Source: Clostridia bacterium (lineage in GTDB: Bacteria > Bacillota > Clostridia > Christensenellales > Borkfalkiaceae). From it: a stretch of 56,521 nucleotides of DNA. The stretch is taken from contig CAAFVM010000006.1 in the NCBI GenBank assembly GCA_900766495.1, positions 1 to 56,521 of the forward strand, read 5' to 3'. Positions 1 through 7,311 of this stretch are shown piece after piece (the first letter of the stretch is position 1; every line of letters starts with the position of its first letter). The notes under the pieces were generated by a model. It was not told where the DNA came from, ran no database searches, and saw nothing but the letters and a program-made list of their open reading frames with translations. A program made the position numbers and the translations under genes.

Positions 1-80
1 CGCGAGGGTTAGGTAGTGCCGTTTTACAGCAACGCTTCCGCGAGATGAACAGGCGGCGCTTCGCTTGCTCAACATGACCG
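1..80 (-). repeat. Interspersed intergenic repeat, unit A (truncated at window edge)
   Basis: Read on the minus strand this matches the longer copies at 185-263, 4957-5118, 5221-5335, 28911-29022 and 29611-29785. The shared core runs from the TCATGTTGAGC box to a GCGGAAGCG box, then a GGCAC and a CTAACCC box. It is non-coding. Confidence 0.75.
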
Positions 81-92
81 AAGAAAAAATAT

Positions 93-160
93 CTGTCATT
101 CCGAGCGTAGCCGAGGAATCTCGTGGAAACGAATTCTTTCTTCTTCCCCGCGACGGGGAT
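93..160 (-). repeat. Interspersed intergenic repeat, unit B
   Basis: It contains the GTCATTCCGAGCG...GAGGAATCTCGTGGAAACGAATTC signature in the order seen on the plus strand. Inverted copies lie at about 5075-5118 and 29735-29780. Translations of such elements give the spurious peptides often seen in databases (SLGMT, FRAKPRN), so it is treated as non-coding. Confidence 0.7.
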
Positions 161-184
161 TTTTTTATTACTCGGTTTTTTCTC

Positions 185-263
185 CGCGAGGGTTAGGCAG
201 TGCCGTTTTACAGCAACGCTTCCGCGAGATGTTTCGACGCGCTTCGCTTGCTCAACATGACAG
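185..263 (-). repeat. Interspersed intergenic repeat, unit A
   Basis: Near-identical second copy of positions 1-80, same orientation. Between the two lie unit B and a short AT-rich spacer, making an A-B-A cluster just past the terminator of the ABC exporter operon. Confidence 0.75.
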
Positions 264-272
264 AAAAAAAAC

Positions 273-309
273 AAAAAAACTCGGCTGATACAAAGCGTAA
301 AAGCCGAGT
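273..309 (-). terminator. Intrinsic terminator of the ABC exporter operon
   Basis: ACTCGGCT at 279-286 pairs with AGCCGAGT at 302-309. On the minus strand the hairpin is followed by a run of seven T. It lies about 45 bases past the stop of the 352-2274 gene. Confidence 0.8.
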
Positions 310-351
310 TTTTATTTTCAACTAACGCGCCACAATACTAACGCAAACGCC

Positions 352-2274
352 TTATTCAAGTTCGAACGCGCCGGTATAAAGCTGATAGTAATTGCCTTTA
401 AGCGCAATAAGTTCGGCGTGCGAACCGCGCTCTATAATAACTCCGTGCGAAAGCACCATTATTACGTCGGAATTTCTTACGGTAGAAAGTCTGTGCGCAA
501 TTACGAACACGGTTCTGCCTTTCATAAGCTGGTCGGTGCCCTGCTGAACCAAAAGTTCGGTTCGGGTATCGATGGAGGACGTAGCCTCGTCGAGTATCAT
601 AACCGGCGCGTCTTTAACGGCGGCGCGGGCTATGGAAATAAGCTGGCGTTGTCCTTGCGAAAGGTTGGCTCCGTCGGCGGTAAGCATGGTGTTGTAACCG
701 TCGGGCAAGCGAGAAATAAAGTCGTGCGCGTTGGCAAGTTTAGCGGCGGCTATGCATTCCTCGTCGGTCGCGTCAAGCCTGCCGTAACGAATGTTGTCCA
801 TAACGGTGCCGGTAAACAGGCTTGTATCCTGCAAAACCATGCCGAGCGAACGGCGCAAATCGTCCTTTTTAATTTTGTTTATGTTAATGCCGTCGTAGCG
901 AATTTTACCGTCGGCAATATCGTAAAACCTGTTAAGAAGATTTGTAATAGTGGTTTTGCCCGCGCCCGTAGCGCCCACAAACGCAACTTTCTGCCCGGGA
1001 CGAGCATACAAACTTACGTCATGCAACACTATTTTTTCGGGAACGTAGCCGAAATCCACGTCTTCCATAACTATGTCGCCTTTAAGAGGAGTGTAGCTTA
1101 CGCTTCCGTCCGCCTGATGCGGGTGGCGCCAAGCCCAAAGCTCGGTGCGCTCTTCGGTTTCGGTTATGTTGCCGTTTTCGTCGTATTTCGCGTTTACAAG
1201 CGTAACGTACCCTTCATCGGTTTCGGGCGTTTCGTCAATAATTTCGAACACCCTTTCGGCGCCGGCAAGCCCCATAAATATAGAGTTGATTTGCTGCGAC
1301 ACGTTGGAAACGCTTTGAGTAAAGTTTTTGCTCATCGGCAAAAACGCCACTATTACAGAAATATCGAGCGCGGCGCCGCTTAACGAAACGCACTTAACCC
1401 AAGCGGGCAGGTCGGCAACCGCAAGCAAGGTTCCGACCAGCGCAAGCACTACGTAAAGCAAATGCCCTATATTGCCCATCATAGGCATTAAAATGTTGGC
1501 ATAAGTGTTGGCTTTCGTAGCGTCGTTTACGAGTTCGTTGTTAAACTTATCGAAATCGGCTTCGGAACGGCGTTCGTGAGTGAACACTTTAATAACCTTT
1601 TGCCCGTGCATGGTTTCTTCCACGAAGCCCTCGCACGCGCCCAGCGATTTTTGCTGTTTTACGAAATATTTAGCTGAATTGCCGCCTATTTTTTTAACTA
1701 TGAAGAACATCAGCACAACGAACAGCCCCACTATAAGGGTAAGCCATACGCTGTAAAACAGCATTACGAAAACCAAAACCAGAATGGTAAACGTGGTTTG
1801 CGTTACCGCTATTAAACTTTCGGAAACCAACTGGCGAAGCGCGTCTACGTCGTTGGTATAAACGCTCATTATGTCGCCGTGAGTGTGAGTATCGAAATAT
1901 TTTATGGGCAGGTTCTGCATTTTGTTGAACATCGCGTTACGCACGTCGCGCAAAAATCCCTGCGTAACCGTAGCCATTATAAGCGAACGTGTGGTTTGCG
2001 CGGCTATTGCCAGAACGTAAACCAAAATCATAGTGCGAATAACCGCCCAGAACGCGTCGATGTCCTGCGCCTTTATTGCGGAAACGACGTTTTTAAGGAA
2101 TATGCCCGAAATCGAGGTGCCGAAAGCAGAAACGACTATGCACACGCCCACGATTATAAGTTGCCACCAATAGCTTTTAAAAAGCATTTTCATAAGACGA
2201 GGCAACACGTTTTTGTTTACTTTCGCGCGGGGTCCCATACCTTTGTTTTTCCCGCCGGGGCCGAATTTAGCCAT
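352..2274 (-). CDS. ABC exporter half-transporter, catalytically competent subunit
   Basis: A 640-residue fused permease-ATPase. The N-terminal ~330 residues hold about six membrane helices of the type IV exporter fold. The ATPase domain carries Walker A GATGAGKTT near residue 433, a signature LSQGQ near 540, Walker B MILDEATSSID with the catalytic Glu near 558, and an intact H-loop His (IAHRLS) near 591. An insert of about 40 residues precedes the ATPase domain. The start ATG follows GGGAGGTG and overlaps the upstream stop by one base (TAATG), so the two halves are translationally coupled. With the 2274-4064 product it should form a heterodimeric multidrug or lipid exporter of the BmrCD/LmrCD/TM287-288 type. 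Substrate unknown; the MarR regulator upstream suggests drug or toxin efflux. Confidence 0.93.
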   Translation of the reverse strand: MAKFGPGGKNKGMGPRAKVNKNVLPRLMKMLFKSYWWQLIIVGVCIVVSAFGTSISGIFLKNVVSAIKAQDIDAFWAVIRTMILVYVLAIAAQTTRSLIMATVTQGFLRDVRNAMFNKMQNLPIKYFDTHTHGDIMSVYTNDVDALRQLVSESLIAVTQTTFTILVLVFVMLFYSVWLTLIVGLFVVLMFFIVKKIGGNSAKYFVKQQKSLGACEGFVEETMHGQKVIKVFTHERRSEADFDKFNNELVNDATKANTYANILMPMMGNIGHLLYVVLALVGTLLAVADLPAWVKCVSLSGAALDISVIVAFLPMSKNFTQSVSNVSQQINSIFMGLAGAERVFEIIDETPETDEGYVTLVNAKYDENGNITETEERTELWAWRHPHQADGSVSYTPLKGDIVMEDVDFGYVPEKIVLHDVSLYARPGQKVAFVGATGAGKTTITNLLNRFYDIADGKIRYDGININKIKKDDLRRSLGMVLQDTSLFTGTVMDNIRYGRLDATDEECIAAAKLANAHDFISRLPDGYNTMLTADGANLSQGQRQLISIARAAVKDAPVMILDEATSSIDTRTELLVQQGTDQLMKGRTVFVIAHRLSTVRNSDVIMVLSHGVIIERGSHAELIALKGNYYQLYTGAFELE

Positions 2275-4064
2275 TAGTTTTCACCTCCCTCGTCTTCAAC
2301 GCGGTTTTGAGTTTGGTAAACCTCGCGATAAATTTCGTTATTTTTCAAAAGTTCTTCGTGCGTCCCCATTCCGTTTATTTTACCGTTGTCCATAACGATA
2401 ATTTTGTCGGCGTCGCTTACCGAAGCTATTCTCTGCGCGATTATAATCTTCGTGGTAGCGGGAATTTCGTTTTTAAGAGCCGAACGGATAAGCGCGTCGG
2501 TTTTGGTATCTACCGCCGACGTGGAATCGTCGAGAATTAGTATTTTCGGTTTTTTCAAAAGAGCGCGGGCTATGCACAGTCTTTGCTTTTGTCCGCCCGA
2601 AACGTTGGCGCCGCCCTGCTCGATATGAGTGTTGTATTTATCGGGGAACGTCTGAATAAACTCGTCAGCCTGGGCAAGTTTGCACACCCTTTCAACCTCT
2701 TCGTCCGAAGCGTTTTCGTCGCCCCAGCGAATGTTGTCGGCAATGGTTCCGCTAAACAACAGGTTCTTTTGCAAAACCACGGCTACGTTGTTGCGAAGAG
2801 TATCGAGGTCGTATTGTTTAACGTTCACTCCGCCGACCAAAACCTCGCCCTCGGTTGTGTCGTAAAGGCGGGATATAAGGTTTACAAGCGAGGTTTTAGA
2901 CGACCCCGTGCCTCCTATAATTCCCACGGTTTCGCCCGATTTAATATCTAAATTAATATCGGAAAGCGCGAATTTTTCTGCGTTTTTGCTGTATTTGAAA
3001 TTTACGTTATTGAATTTTACGCTGCCGTCTTTAATTTCGTAAACGGGATTTTCGGGGTTGACGATGTCGCTTTTTTCGTCAAGGACCTCGCAAATACGTT
3101 TAGCCGAGGCAACCGACATGGTAACCATAACGAAAATCATCGAAAGCATCATAAAGCTCATAAGCGCGCTTATAGAATAGGAAACAAGCATTTGCAGTTT
3201 GCCCACTATTTCGGGGTTGCCGCCGAATATGCCCTTGTTCGCGCATATGATGAAAACCGCAATCTGCACAGCATACATGCAGATGAACATAAGCGGGTTG
3301 GCAAACGCCATAAGGCGCTCGGCGCGAGTAAAATCCTTGCGAACTTCTTCCGAAGCCTTGCCGAATTTTTGTTTTTCGTAATCTTCGCGCACATACGCTT
3401 TTACAACGCGCATACCCTTAACGTTTTCTTGAACCGATTCGTTGAGCGCGTCGTATTTTTTGAATATTCTGTTAAACATAGGCATCGCAATCGCCATAAG
3501 CGCGCCAAGCCCAACAAGCAGAACGGGAACAACTATTAAATAAACCGTGCCCATCTGCGTGAACTGCTCGTAACCTATTCCTTTAAACGCTTCAAGCGCG
3601 AATATGAACGAGAATATCATCATCATGGGCGCGCGCACGCCTATTCTGATTATAGTCATAAAGGCGTTTTGTACGTTGCTTACGTCGGTGGTTAAACGGG
3701 TTACCAGGCTCGACGTAGAGAATTTATCGATATTCCCGAACGAAAAGCTTTGAACTTTATAATAAAGGTCGTGGCGCAAATTGCCGCCGAACCCCGCCGA
3801 AGCTTTTGCCGAAAATATTCCCGAAAGTGTGCCGCAGGTAAACGACAAACAGCCGCAACCTATAAGTATTGCGCCCCATTTCAGCAGATACATCATATCG
3901 GGTGAGCCGCCCGAAAGTTCAAGCCCCGCCAGATAGTCGAGTATATATTTCGACATAAGCATAGGTATAAGCAGTTCGAAAACCACTTCGCCTATCATAA
4001 ATATCGGCGTTAAAATAGCAGGCAACTTGTACTGTCTTAAACTTTTTGCTAACTTCTTAATCAT
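2274..4064 (-). CDS. ABC exporter half-transporter, degenerate-site subunit
   Basis: A 596-residue fused permease-ATPase with about six N-terminal helices. Walker A is GTGSSKTS near residue 383 and the signature is VSGGQ near 486. Walker B reads ILILDDSTSAVD, with Asp where the catalytic Glu normally sits, and the H-loop His is replaced by Gln (IIAQRIASV). This pair of changes is the hallmark of the non-hydrolysing site in heterodimeric exporters, so the protein should pair with the product of 352-2274. Start ATG at 4064 follows GCGAGGC. It is the second gene of a MarR-ABC-ABC operon on the minus strand. Confidence 0.93.
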   Translation of the reverse strand: MIKKLAKSLRQYKLPAILTPIFMIGEVVFELLIPMLMSKYILDYLAGLELSGGSPDMMYLLKWGAILIGCGCLSFTCGTLSGIFSAKASAGFGGNLRHDLYYKVQSFSFGNIDKFSTSSLVTRLTTDVSNVQNAFMTIIRIGVRAPMMMIFSFIFALEAFKGIGYEQFTQMGTVYLIVVPVLLVGLGALMAIAMPMFNRIFKKYDALNESVQENVKGMRVVKAYVREDYEKQKFGKASEEVRKDFTRAERLMAFANPLMFICMYAVQIAVFIICANKGIFGGNPEIVGKLQMLVSYSISALMSFMMLSMIFVMVTMSVASAKRICEVLDEKSDIVNPENPVYEIKDGSVKFNNVNFKYSKNAEKFALSDINLDIKSGETVGIIGGTGSSKTSLVNLISRLYDTTEGEVLVGGVNVKQYDLDTLRNNVAVVLQKNLLFSGTIADNIRWGDENASDEEVERVCKLAQADEFIQTFPDKYNTHIEQGGANVSGGQKQRLCIARALLKKPKILILDDSTSAVDTKTDALIRSALKNEIPATTKIIIAQRIASVSDADKIIVMDNGKINGMGTHEELLKNNEIYREVYQTQNRVEDEGGEN

Positions 4065-4154
4065 CTTTGCCTCGCATAGTTTGTTTTCCCCGCAAACGTT
4101 CCTTTTCCGTTTGCGGCGTTTTTGCTTTTTTCTTCTACAATTTATATTCGAAAC

Positions 4155-4185
4155 GTGCGTTTACGGGCTTATAGCGGCACTTTTT
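4155..4185. repeat. 3'-end palindromic element, copy a
   Basis: Core TTTACGGGCTTATAG flanked by GTGCG and CGGCAC, then T5 on the plus strand. It sits between the 3' end of the MarR gene and the ABC pair. One of 14 copies of the family described in the findings. Confidence 0.7.
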
Positions 4186-4212
4186 ATATTTTTGCCGCCC
4201 GCCTTAAAAAGC

Positions 4213-4674
4213 TCACGTGCGTTTTTTCAAGTTTTCGGTAACGCGCTCCAAATAGCCCGAAAGACTTGCTATTTCGTCAGGCGAAAACCCATCGAAAACA
4301 GCGTCTTCAAACTCGCTTCTGTCCTTTTCCACGATTTTGAAAAGGTTGCGCGCTTTGTCGGTAAGGGTTATTTTTTTAAGCCGCGCGTCGCTCTCCACCG
4401 CCGAGCGTGTTATAAGTCCGTTCTTCTGCATAAGGTTCAAAAGCTCGGTAGCGGTGCTTCTGCGTATAGAAAAGCGTTTTTCAATATCGCGCTGAAAAAC
4501 GTCTTCGCCGTCGTGGCTCATTAAATAACAAATAACGTAGCCGTGCGTGCCAGTCACGTTATCAAGTTCTTTGCGCGCTTCCGAATTTTCAACGTCGCGC
4601 TTGATTAAAATGTGAATGTTCCGCAACAAGAAAAGCAGTCGCCTGTTGTCTTTTGCGGGGATTTCTTCGCACAT
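4213..4674 (-). CDS. MarR-family transcriptional regulator
   Basis: 153 residues, the usual MarR length. The middle region contains the winged helix: FQRDIEKRFSIRRSTATELLNLMQKNGLI for the helix-turn-helix, then a wing with SDARLKKITLTDKA. Such proteins bind palindromes as dimers and release DNA on ligand binding. It is the first gene before the two ABC exporter subunits on the same strand, which suggests it represses its own operon. A consensus promoter with a palindrome over the -35 box lies upstream (see 4709-4742). Start ATG at 4674 has no strong SD; the palindrome GTTAG-CCGC-CTAAC at 4680-4693 covers the expected ribosome site. Confidence 0.9.
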   Translation of the reverse strand: MCEEIPAKDNRRLLFLLRNIHILIKRDVENSEARKELDNVTGTHGYVICYLMSHDGEDVFQRDIEKRFSIRRSTATELLNLMQKNGLITRSAVESDARLKKITLTDKARNLFKIVEKDRSEFEDAVFDGFSPDEIASLSGYLERVTENLKKRT

Positions 4675-4708
4675 AGATTGTTAGCCGCCTAACATTTTTA
4701 TTGTGAGT

Positions 4709-4742
4709 ATTATAATGCATATTTTTTTTATTGTCAAACAAT
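4709..4742 (-). promoter_or_regulatory. Sigma-A promoter with putative MarR operator
   Basis: Minus-strand TTGACA (4732-4737) and TATAAT (4709-4714) are separated by 17 bases, a perfect consensus. The palindrome ATTGT-CAA-ACAAT (4730-4742) covers the -35 box. A further palindrome at 4680-4693 lies in the leader. That the MarR protein binds here is inference. Confidence 0.75.
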
Positions 4743-4790
4743 TGTACGGCGGTTTTTTAAAATTTTTTTAACGGTTTTTAATAGGCATTT

Positions 4791-4850
4791 TTCTGTCATT
4801 ATTGAGCAAGCGAAGCACCGCCCTTTCATCTCGCGGAAGCGTACCTTTCT
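4791..4850 (+). repeat. Interspersed repeat unit A, degenerate copy
   Basis: Shares the TTGAGCAAGCGAAGC and CATCTCGCGGAAGCG boxes with other copies but has an internal rearrangement. With the next two copies it fills the gap 4743-5433, where no gene is seen. Confidence 0.6.
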
Positions 4851-4956
4851 AATTCTTCGCGCCCAACCTTTATTATAAAATAAGTTTTCTGCCGCAAAAG
4901 CAGAGGTTGCAAAAAAAACGGCACTACTTTATATAAAAGTAAAAAGCCTTTTTCCC

Positions 4957-5118
4957 GTCATGTTGAGCGTAGTCGAAACATCTAGGCGAAGCCGCATGCT
5001 TGTTCACGGCACTCACCTACCCCTCGCGGCACAACACTTAAATAACAGAAACACCCTGTCGCGGGGAATTAGAAAAAATTCGTTTCCACGAGATTCCTCG
5101 ACTTCGCTCGGAATGACA
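4957..5118 (+). repeat. Interspersed repeat, units A plus B
   Basis: Full-length composite: GTCATGTTGAGCGTAGTCG, then a GGCAC box, a CTCGCGGCACAAC box, a CTGTCGCGGGGAATTAG box, and unit B ending GCTCGGAATGACA. An ORF at 4960-5193 runs through it but is a product of the repeat. Confidence 0.75.
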
Positions 5119-5144
5119 CCATTGTGTGCCATAGGGCAAAGCGC

Positions 5145-5163
5145 GGGCGACCACTGGTCGCCC
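5145..5163. repeat. Perfect palindrome GGGCGACC-ACT-GGTCGCCC
   Basis: Eight-base arms and a 3-base loop, followed by CCTACA. It lies between two copies of the composite repeat and is probably another short interspersed element. Confidence 0.6.
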
Positions 5164-5220
5164 CTACAAACAGAAAACTACCGTATAGGTTGATTAACAA
5201 TACAAAACCCAAAAGTTCTC

Positions 5221-5335
5221 TGTCATGTTGAGCGTAGTCGAAACATCTCGCGGAAGCGTTGTTTGATTACGGCACGTCCATCACCCTCGCGGAGCAAAAC
5301 TTAAACGCCACGCACACCCTGTCGCGTGGAATTAG
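5221..5335 (+). repeat. Interspersed repeat unit A
   Basis: Copy starting TGTCATGTTGAGCGTAGTCG and ending at the CGTGGAATTAGAAAAA box. Same order of boxes as 4957-5070 and 28911-29022. Confidence 0.75.
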
Positions 5336-5359
5336 AAAAACTTGCGGGAAAGAAAAAAG

Positions 5360-5398
5360 AAAAAACGGGCGGCTTCACCTTTCGGCAAAAGCCGCCCG
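5360..5398 (-). terminator. Intrinsic terminator of the 5434-6081 gene
   Basis: CGGGCGGCTT and AAGCCGCCCG form a 10-bp stem with a 13-base loop. On the minus strand it is followed by T6. Confidence 0.8.
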
Positions 5399-5433
5399 AA
5401 TATAGTTATTTATAATTCGGTTTTAACACCCGC

Positions 5434-6081
5434 TTATACGTTTCCGTTCCCTGGGAAAAGCGGCAACTCGAAGAACCCCGAGCAAACCTCCTGCGTATAC
5501 TCCTGACAAGGCGGAATAGCCGCGTAGCCGTAAGAGGGAACCAAAAGTTCAACCTCCATAACCATTTTTAAAATGACGGTAACGCAGCACGAAACCGTGA
5601 ACGTGTTGGTATCGGTATTGAACGTACCCTCGGGCGCGACGATGGAAACCACCGCTTCCACAAAATACGGTATAATCGACGGTTCGGGAACGAAAAGAAT
5701 TACGTCGCCCGTAAGCGTAGTTGAGCTTTTCGCTATGCCCTCAACGCCGTTTGCGTCGGTATAAATTACTTCGAGCGGAACGTTAAGCGTTATTTGCACG
5801 CGCGCGAAATTCGGGCGGTCGGTAAGCCTGTCGATTTGAACGGCGGTAACCGTCGCTTTTGTCGTAGTGCTTTTTGCCGACACGAAAGTTAAAGGATATG
5901 TAGGATTAGACGGATTAAGGTCGTATAAGTTCAGAATTATTCCCTCTTCCTGCGTTTGTTTTATGCAGGCGTCGAAAACCTTTTTGGTCTGAATACACAC
6001 TTTTTCGCACAATCCGTTAAGCGGATTGCCCGTTATTTGGCACGGGCATCTGTCCGACTGAAAGTTAGAGAAAAAGGACAT
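5434..6081 (-). CDS. Conserved hypothetical protein, possibly spore-associated
   Basis: 215 residues, soluble, no signal peptide or membrane helix. The N-terminus holds a cluster of Cys (CPC at about 12-14, then NGLCEKVC), followed by QTKKVFDACIKQTQEEG. The middle and C-terminal parts look like alternating beta strands with many Thr and Val, and the end is again Cys-containing with CCVTV and PPCQEYTQEVCSGFF. I recognise this as a conserved clostridial protein of unknown function. The architecture recalls beta-rich spore-coat-associated proteins such as the SPOCS/DUF3794 group, but I cannot confirm membership. Start ATG follows GGAGGT. Monocistronic, with its own terminator and a promoter-like site at 6119-6147. 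Confidence 0.75.
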   Translation of the reverse strand: MSFFSNFQSDRCPCQITGNPLNGLCEKVCIQTKKVFDACIKQTQEEGIILNLYDLNPSNPTYPLTFVSAKSTTTKATVTAVQIDRLTDRPNFARVQITLNVPLEVIYTDANGVEGIAKSSTTLTGDVILFVPEPSIIPYFVEAVVSIVAPEGTFNTDTNTFTVSCCVTVILKMVMEVELLVPSYGYAAIPPCQEYTQEVCSGFFELPLFPGNGNV

Positions 6082-6118
6082 TTTTTACCTCCGACAATAT
6101 ATATTGCTGTCACTTTAA

Positions 6119-6147
6119 TATATGCTTTTGTCGGCGGTAATTGTCAA
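6119..6147 (-). promoter_or_regulatory. Promoter-like site, possibly sporulation-type
   Basis: Minus-strand TTGACA (6142-6147), 17 bases, then CATATATTA. The last box fits the sigma-K -10 pattern CATANNNTA as well as a weak sigma-A -10. The -35 match favours sigma-A, so the class is undecided. Confidence 0.4.
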
Positions 6148-6186
6148 TTATTTACTTTATTTTCTAAAACGGCGCAACCGATAATG

Positions 6187-6254
6187 CAAAAAAGCCTTTC
6201 GCTTTGCCGAACATAACTTAATTTTAGGCATATTTCGGCAGGCAAAGGCTTTTG
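6187..6254. other. Long imperfect hairpin
   Basis: AAAAGCCTTT...TTGCCGAA on the left pairs with TTCGGCA...AAAGGCTTTT on the right around a ~28-base AT-rich loop. A-rich and T-rich flanks on both sides suggest a bidirectional terminator. Confidence 0.5.
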
Positions 6255-6313
6255 TTTGTTTTACGTAAAACCTTGCGCTATTCGTTTTTGCGGCTTTTTA
6301 TAAGGCGATTTAA

Positions 6314-6365
6314 CTATGCTCCGTTATACTCCGCCGTTTGTCTTAAACGGCGGAAAGCCGCATAG
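6314..6365. other. Nested hairpin downstream of the Hsp20 gene
   Basis: Outer arms CTATGC/GCATAG enclose a 9-bp stem CCGCCGTTT/AAACGGCGG with a 5-base loop. It sits 24 bases past the stop of the Hsp20 gene and probably protects or ends that transcript. The gap 6082-6388 holds only this, the hairpin at 6187-6254 and the promoter at 6119. Confidence 0.5.
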
Positions 6366-6388
6366 CGAATTTTGCAATTTTAACAAAA

Positions 6389-6811
6389 TTATTCAATGGC
6401 AATCTTATGCGCGGCAGGCTTCGGAAACTCTTTCTTGGGCAGGTTCACCTGCAAAACGCCGTCGCTGTATTTAGCGGTGATTTTCGATTCGTCAACCTCG
6501 CCGATATAATAACTTCTGCGGCAGGCAAAACGTCTTTCCTGTTTAACGTAGCGATGTTTGCCCTCTTTCTCTTCGGGCTTATTCTCGCTTTTCGCGCTTA
6601 CGGTAAGATAGCCTTTTTCAAAATCGACCGAGATGTCCTCTTTTTTAAAGCCGGGCATTTCAACGTCCATTTCATAGCCGTTTTCGGTTTCTTTAATATC
6701 GGTAGCCATCGAGCCGACCTTATCTTCATAAAACATAGGTTTGAAGAAACCGCCGAACATTTCGTCTAATAAATCTGAATTGCCGTTATAATTAGTAGGA
6801 TAATTTTTCAT
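6389..6811 (-). CDS. Hsp20/alpha-crystallin family small heat-shock protein
   Basis: 140 residues from the ATG at 6811. A longer reading from GTG at 6820 is possible, but that GTG lies inside the AGAGGTG ribosome site, so the ATG 8 bases after the SD is preferred. The alpha-crystallin domain spans about residues 35-135, with ENGYEMDVEMPGFKKEDISV, the turn FEKGYLTVSA, and the C-terminal GVLQVNLPKKE. This ATP-independent holdase binds unfolding proteins. A CIRCE operator and consensus promoter directly upstream indicate HrcA repression. Monocistronic. Confidence 0.95.
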   Translation of the reverse strand: MKNYPTNYNGNSDLLDEMFGGFFKPMFYEDKVGSMATDIKETENGYEMDVEMPGFKKEDISVDFEKGYLTVSAKSENKPEEKEGKHRYVKQERRFACRRSYYIGEVDESKITAKYSDGVLQVNLPKKEFPKPAAHKIAIE

Positions 6812-6936
6812 AAAGAACACCTCTTTTCAATATTTTTCGTTTTTTAACGCCAAACTTTTTTTAGCGCCGCAAGCCGCAACCGCACGCCGCATAACTTTTA
6901 TTACGCGGCTTCGTTAGCAATCACATTGCTTATTTG

Positions 6937-6963
6937 TTAGCACTCTTTCTGTTTGACTGCTAA
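6937..6963. promoter_or_regulatory. CIRCE operator (HrcA binding site)
   Basis: TTAGCACTC, 9 bases, GACTGCTAA: the CIRCE inverted repeat with one mismatch in the second arm (consensus GAGTGCTAA). It lies immediately after the -10 box of the Hsp20 promoter, the standard arrangement for HrcA control. Confidence 0.93.
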
Positions 6964-6964
6964 T

Positions 6965-6993
6965 ATTATAGCACCGCACTTTGCGTTTGTCAA
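6965..6993 (-). promoter_or_regulatory. Sigma-A promoter of the Hsp20 gene
   Basis: Minus-strand TTGACA (6988-6993), 17-base spacer, TATAAT (6965-6970), a perfect consensus. The leader to the start codon is about 145 bases and begins with the CIRCE element. Confidence 0.9.
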
Positions 6994-7054
6994 GGGTTTT
7001 TTAAAAATTTTTTTTGCGGTTTAAAAAAAGTTAAGGTCTTATGCGCGATTTTTA

Positions 7055-7090
7055 TAAAAAAAATTACCGCGCATTTTTTTACGCGGCAAT
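7055..7090 (-). terminator. Intrinsic terminator of the acyltransferase-DUF6440 operon
   Basis: On the minus strand ATTGCCGCG and CGCGGTAAT flank a short A-rich loop, then T7. It lies about 40 bases past the stop at 7128. Confidence 0.75.
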
Positions 7091-7127
7091 ATTTTCGGCT
7101 ATTTATAATCTTTTTAAACCTGTTTTA

Positions 7128-7304
7128 TTAATCTAATTTTGTAATTATCGGCTTTCCGTCGGCGTCAATCAATGGGGTTACGCTTAAACCGAAACCCGAT
7201 TCAACCACAAGATAAGTAACGCCTGTTTCTTTATCTACAAGCAAAACCCTGCCGAATAAAGTGCCCTCTTCATAAATTTTAACGAATCTTTCTTCTTTTT
7301 TCAT
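7128..7304 (-). CDS. DUF6440 family miniprotein
   Basis: A 58-residue ORF, MKKEERFVKIYEEG... to ...GKPIITKLD. The pattern ERFVKIYEEG..., LVDKETGVTYL and TPLIDADGKPI matches the small DUF6440 family of Bacillota. Function unknown. It starts 7 bases after the stop of the acyltransferase gene, without a clear SD, so translational coupling is likely. A terminator follows. Confidence 0.85.
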   Translation of the reverse strand: MKKEERFVKIYEEGTLFGRVLLVDKETGVTYLVVESGFGLSVTPLIDADGKPIITKLD

Positions 7305-7311
7305 ATCGTTA

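Noticed and set aside
418..1383. 321-residue ORF on the plus strand
   Set aside because: Antisense to the ATPase half of the ABC exporter; no SD and no recognisable domain.
4960..5193. 77-residue ORF
   Set aside because: Runs through interspersed repeat units; its peptides (STSLGMT) are repeat products.
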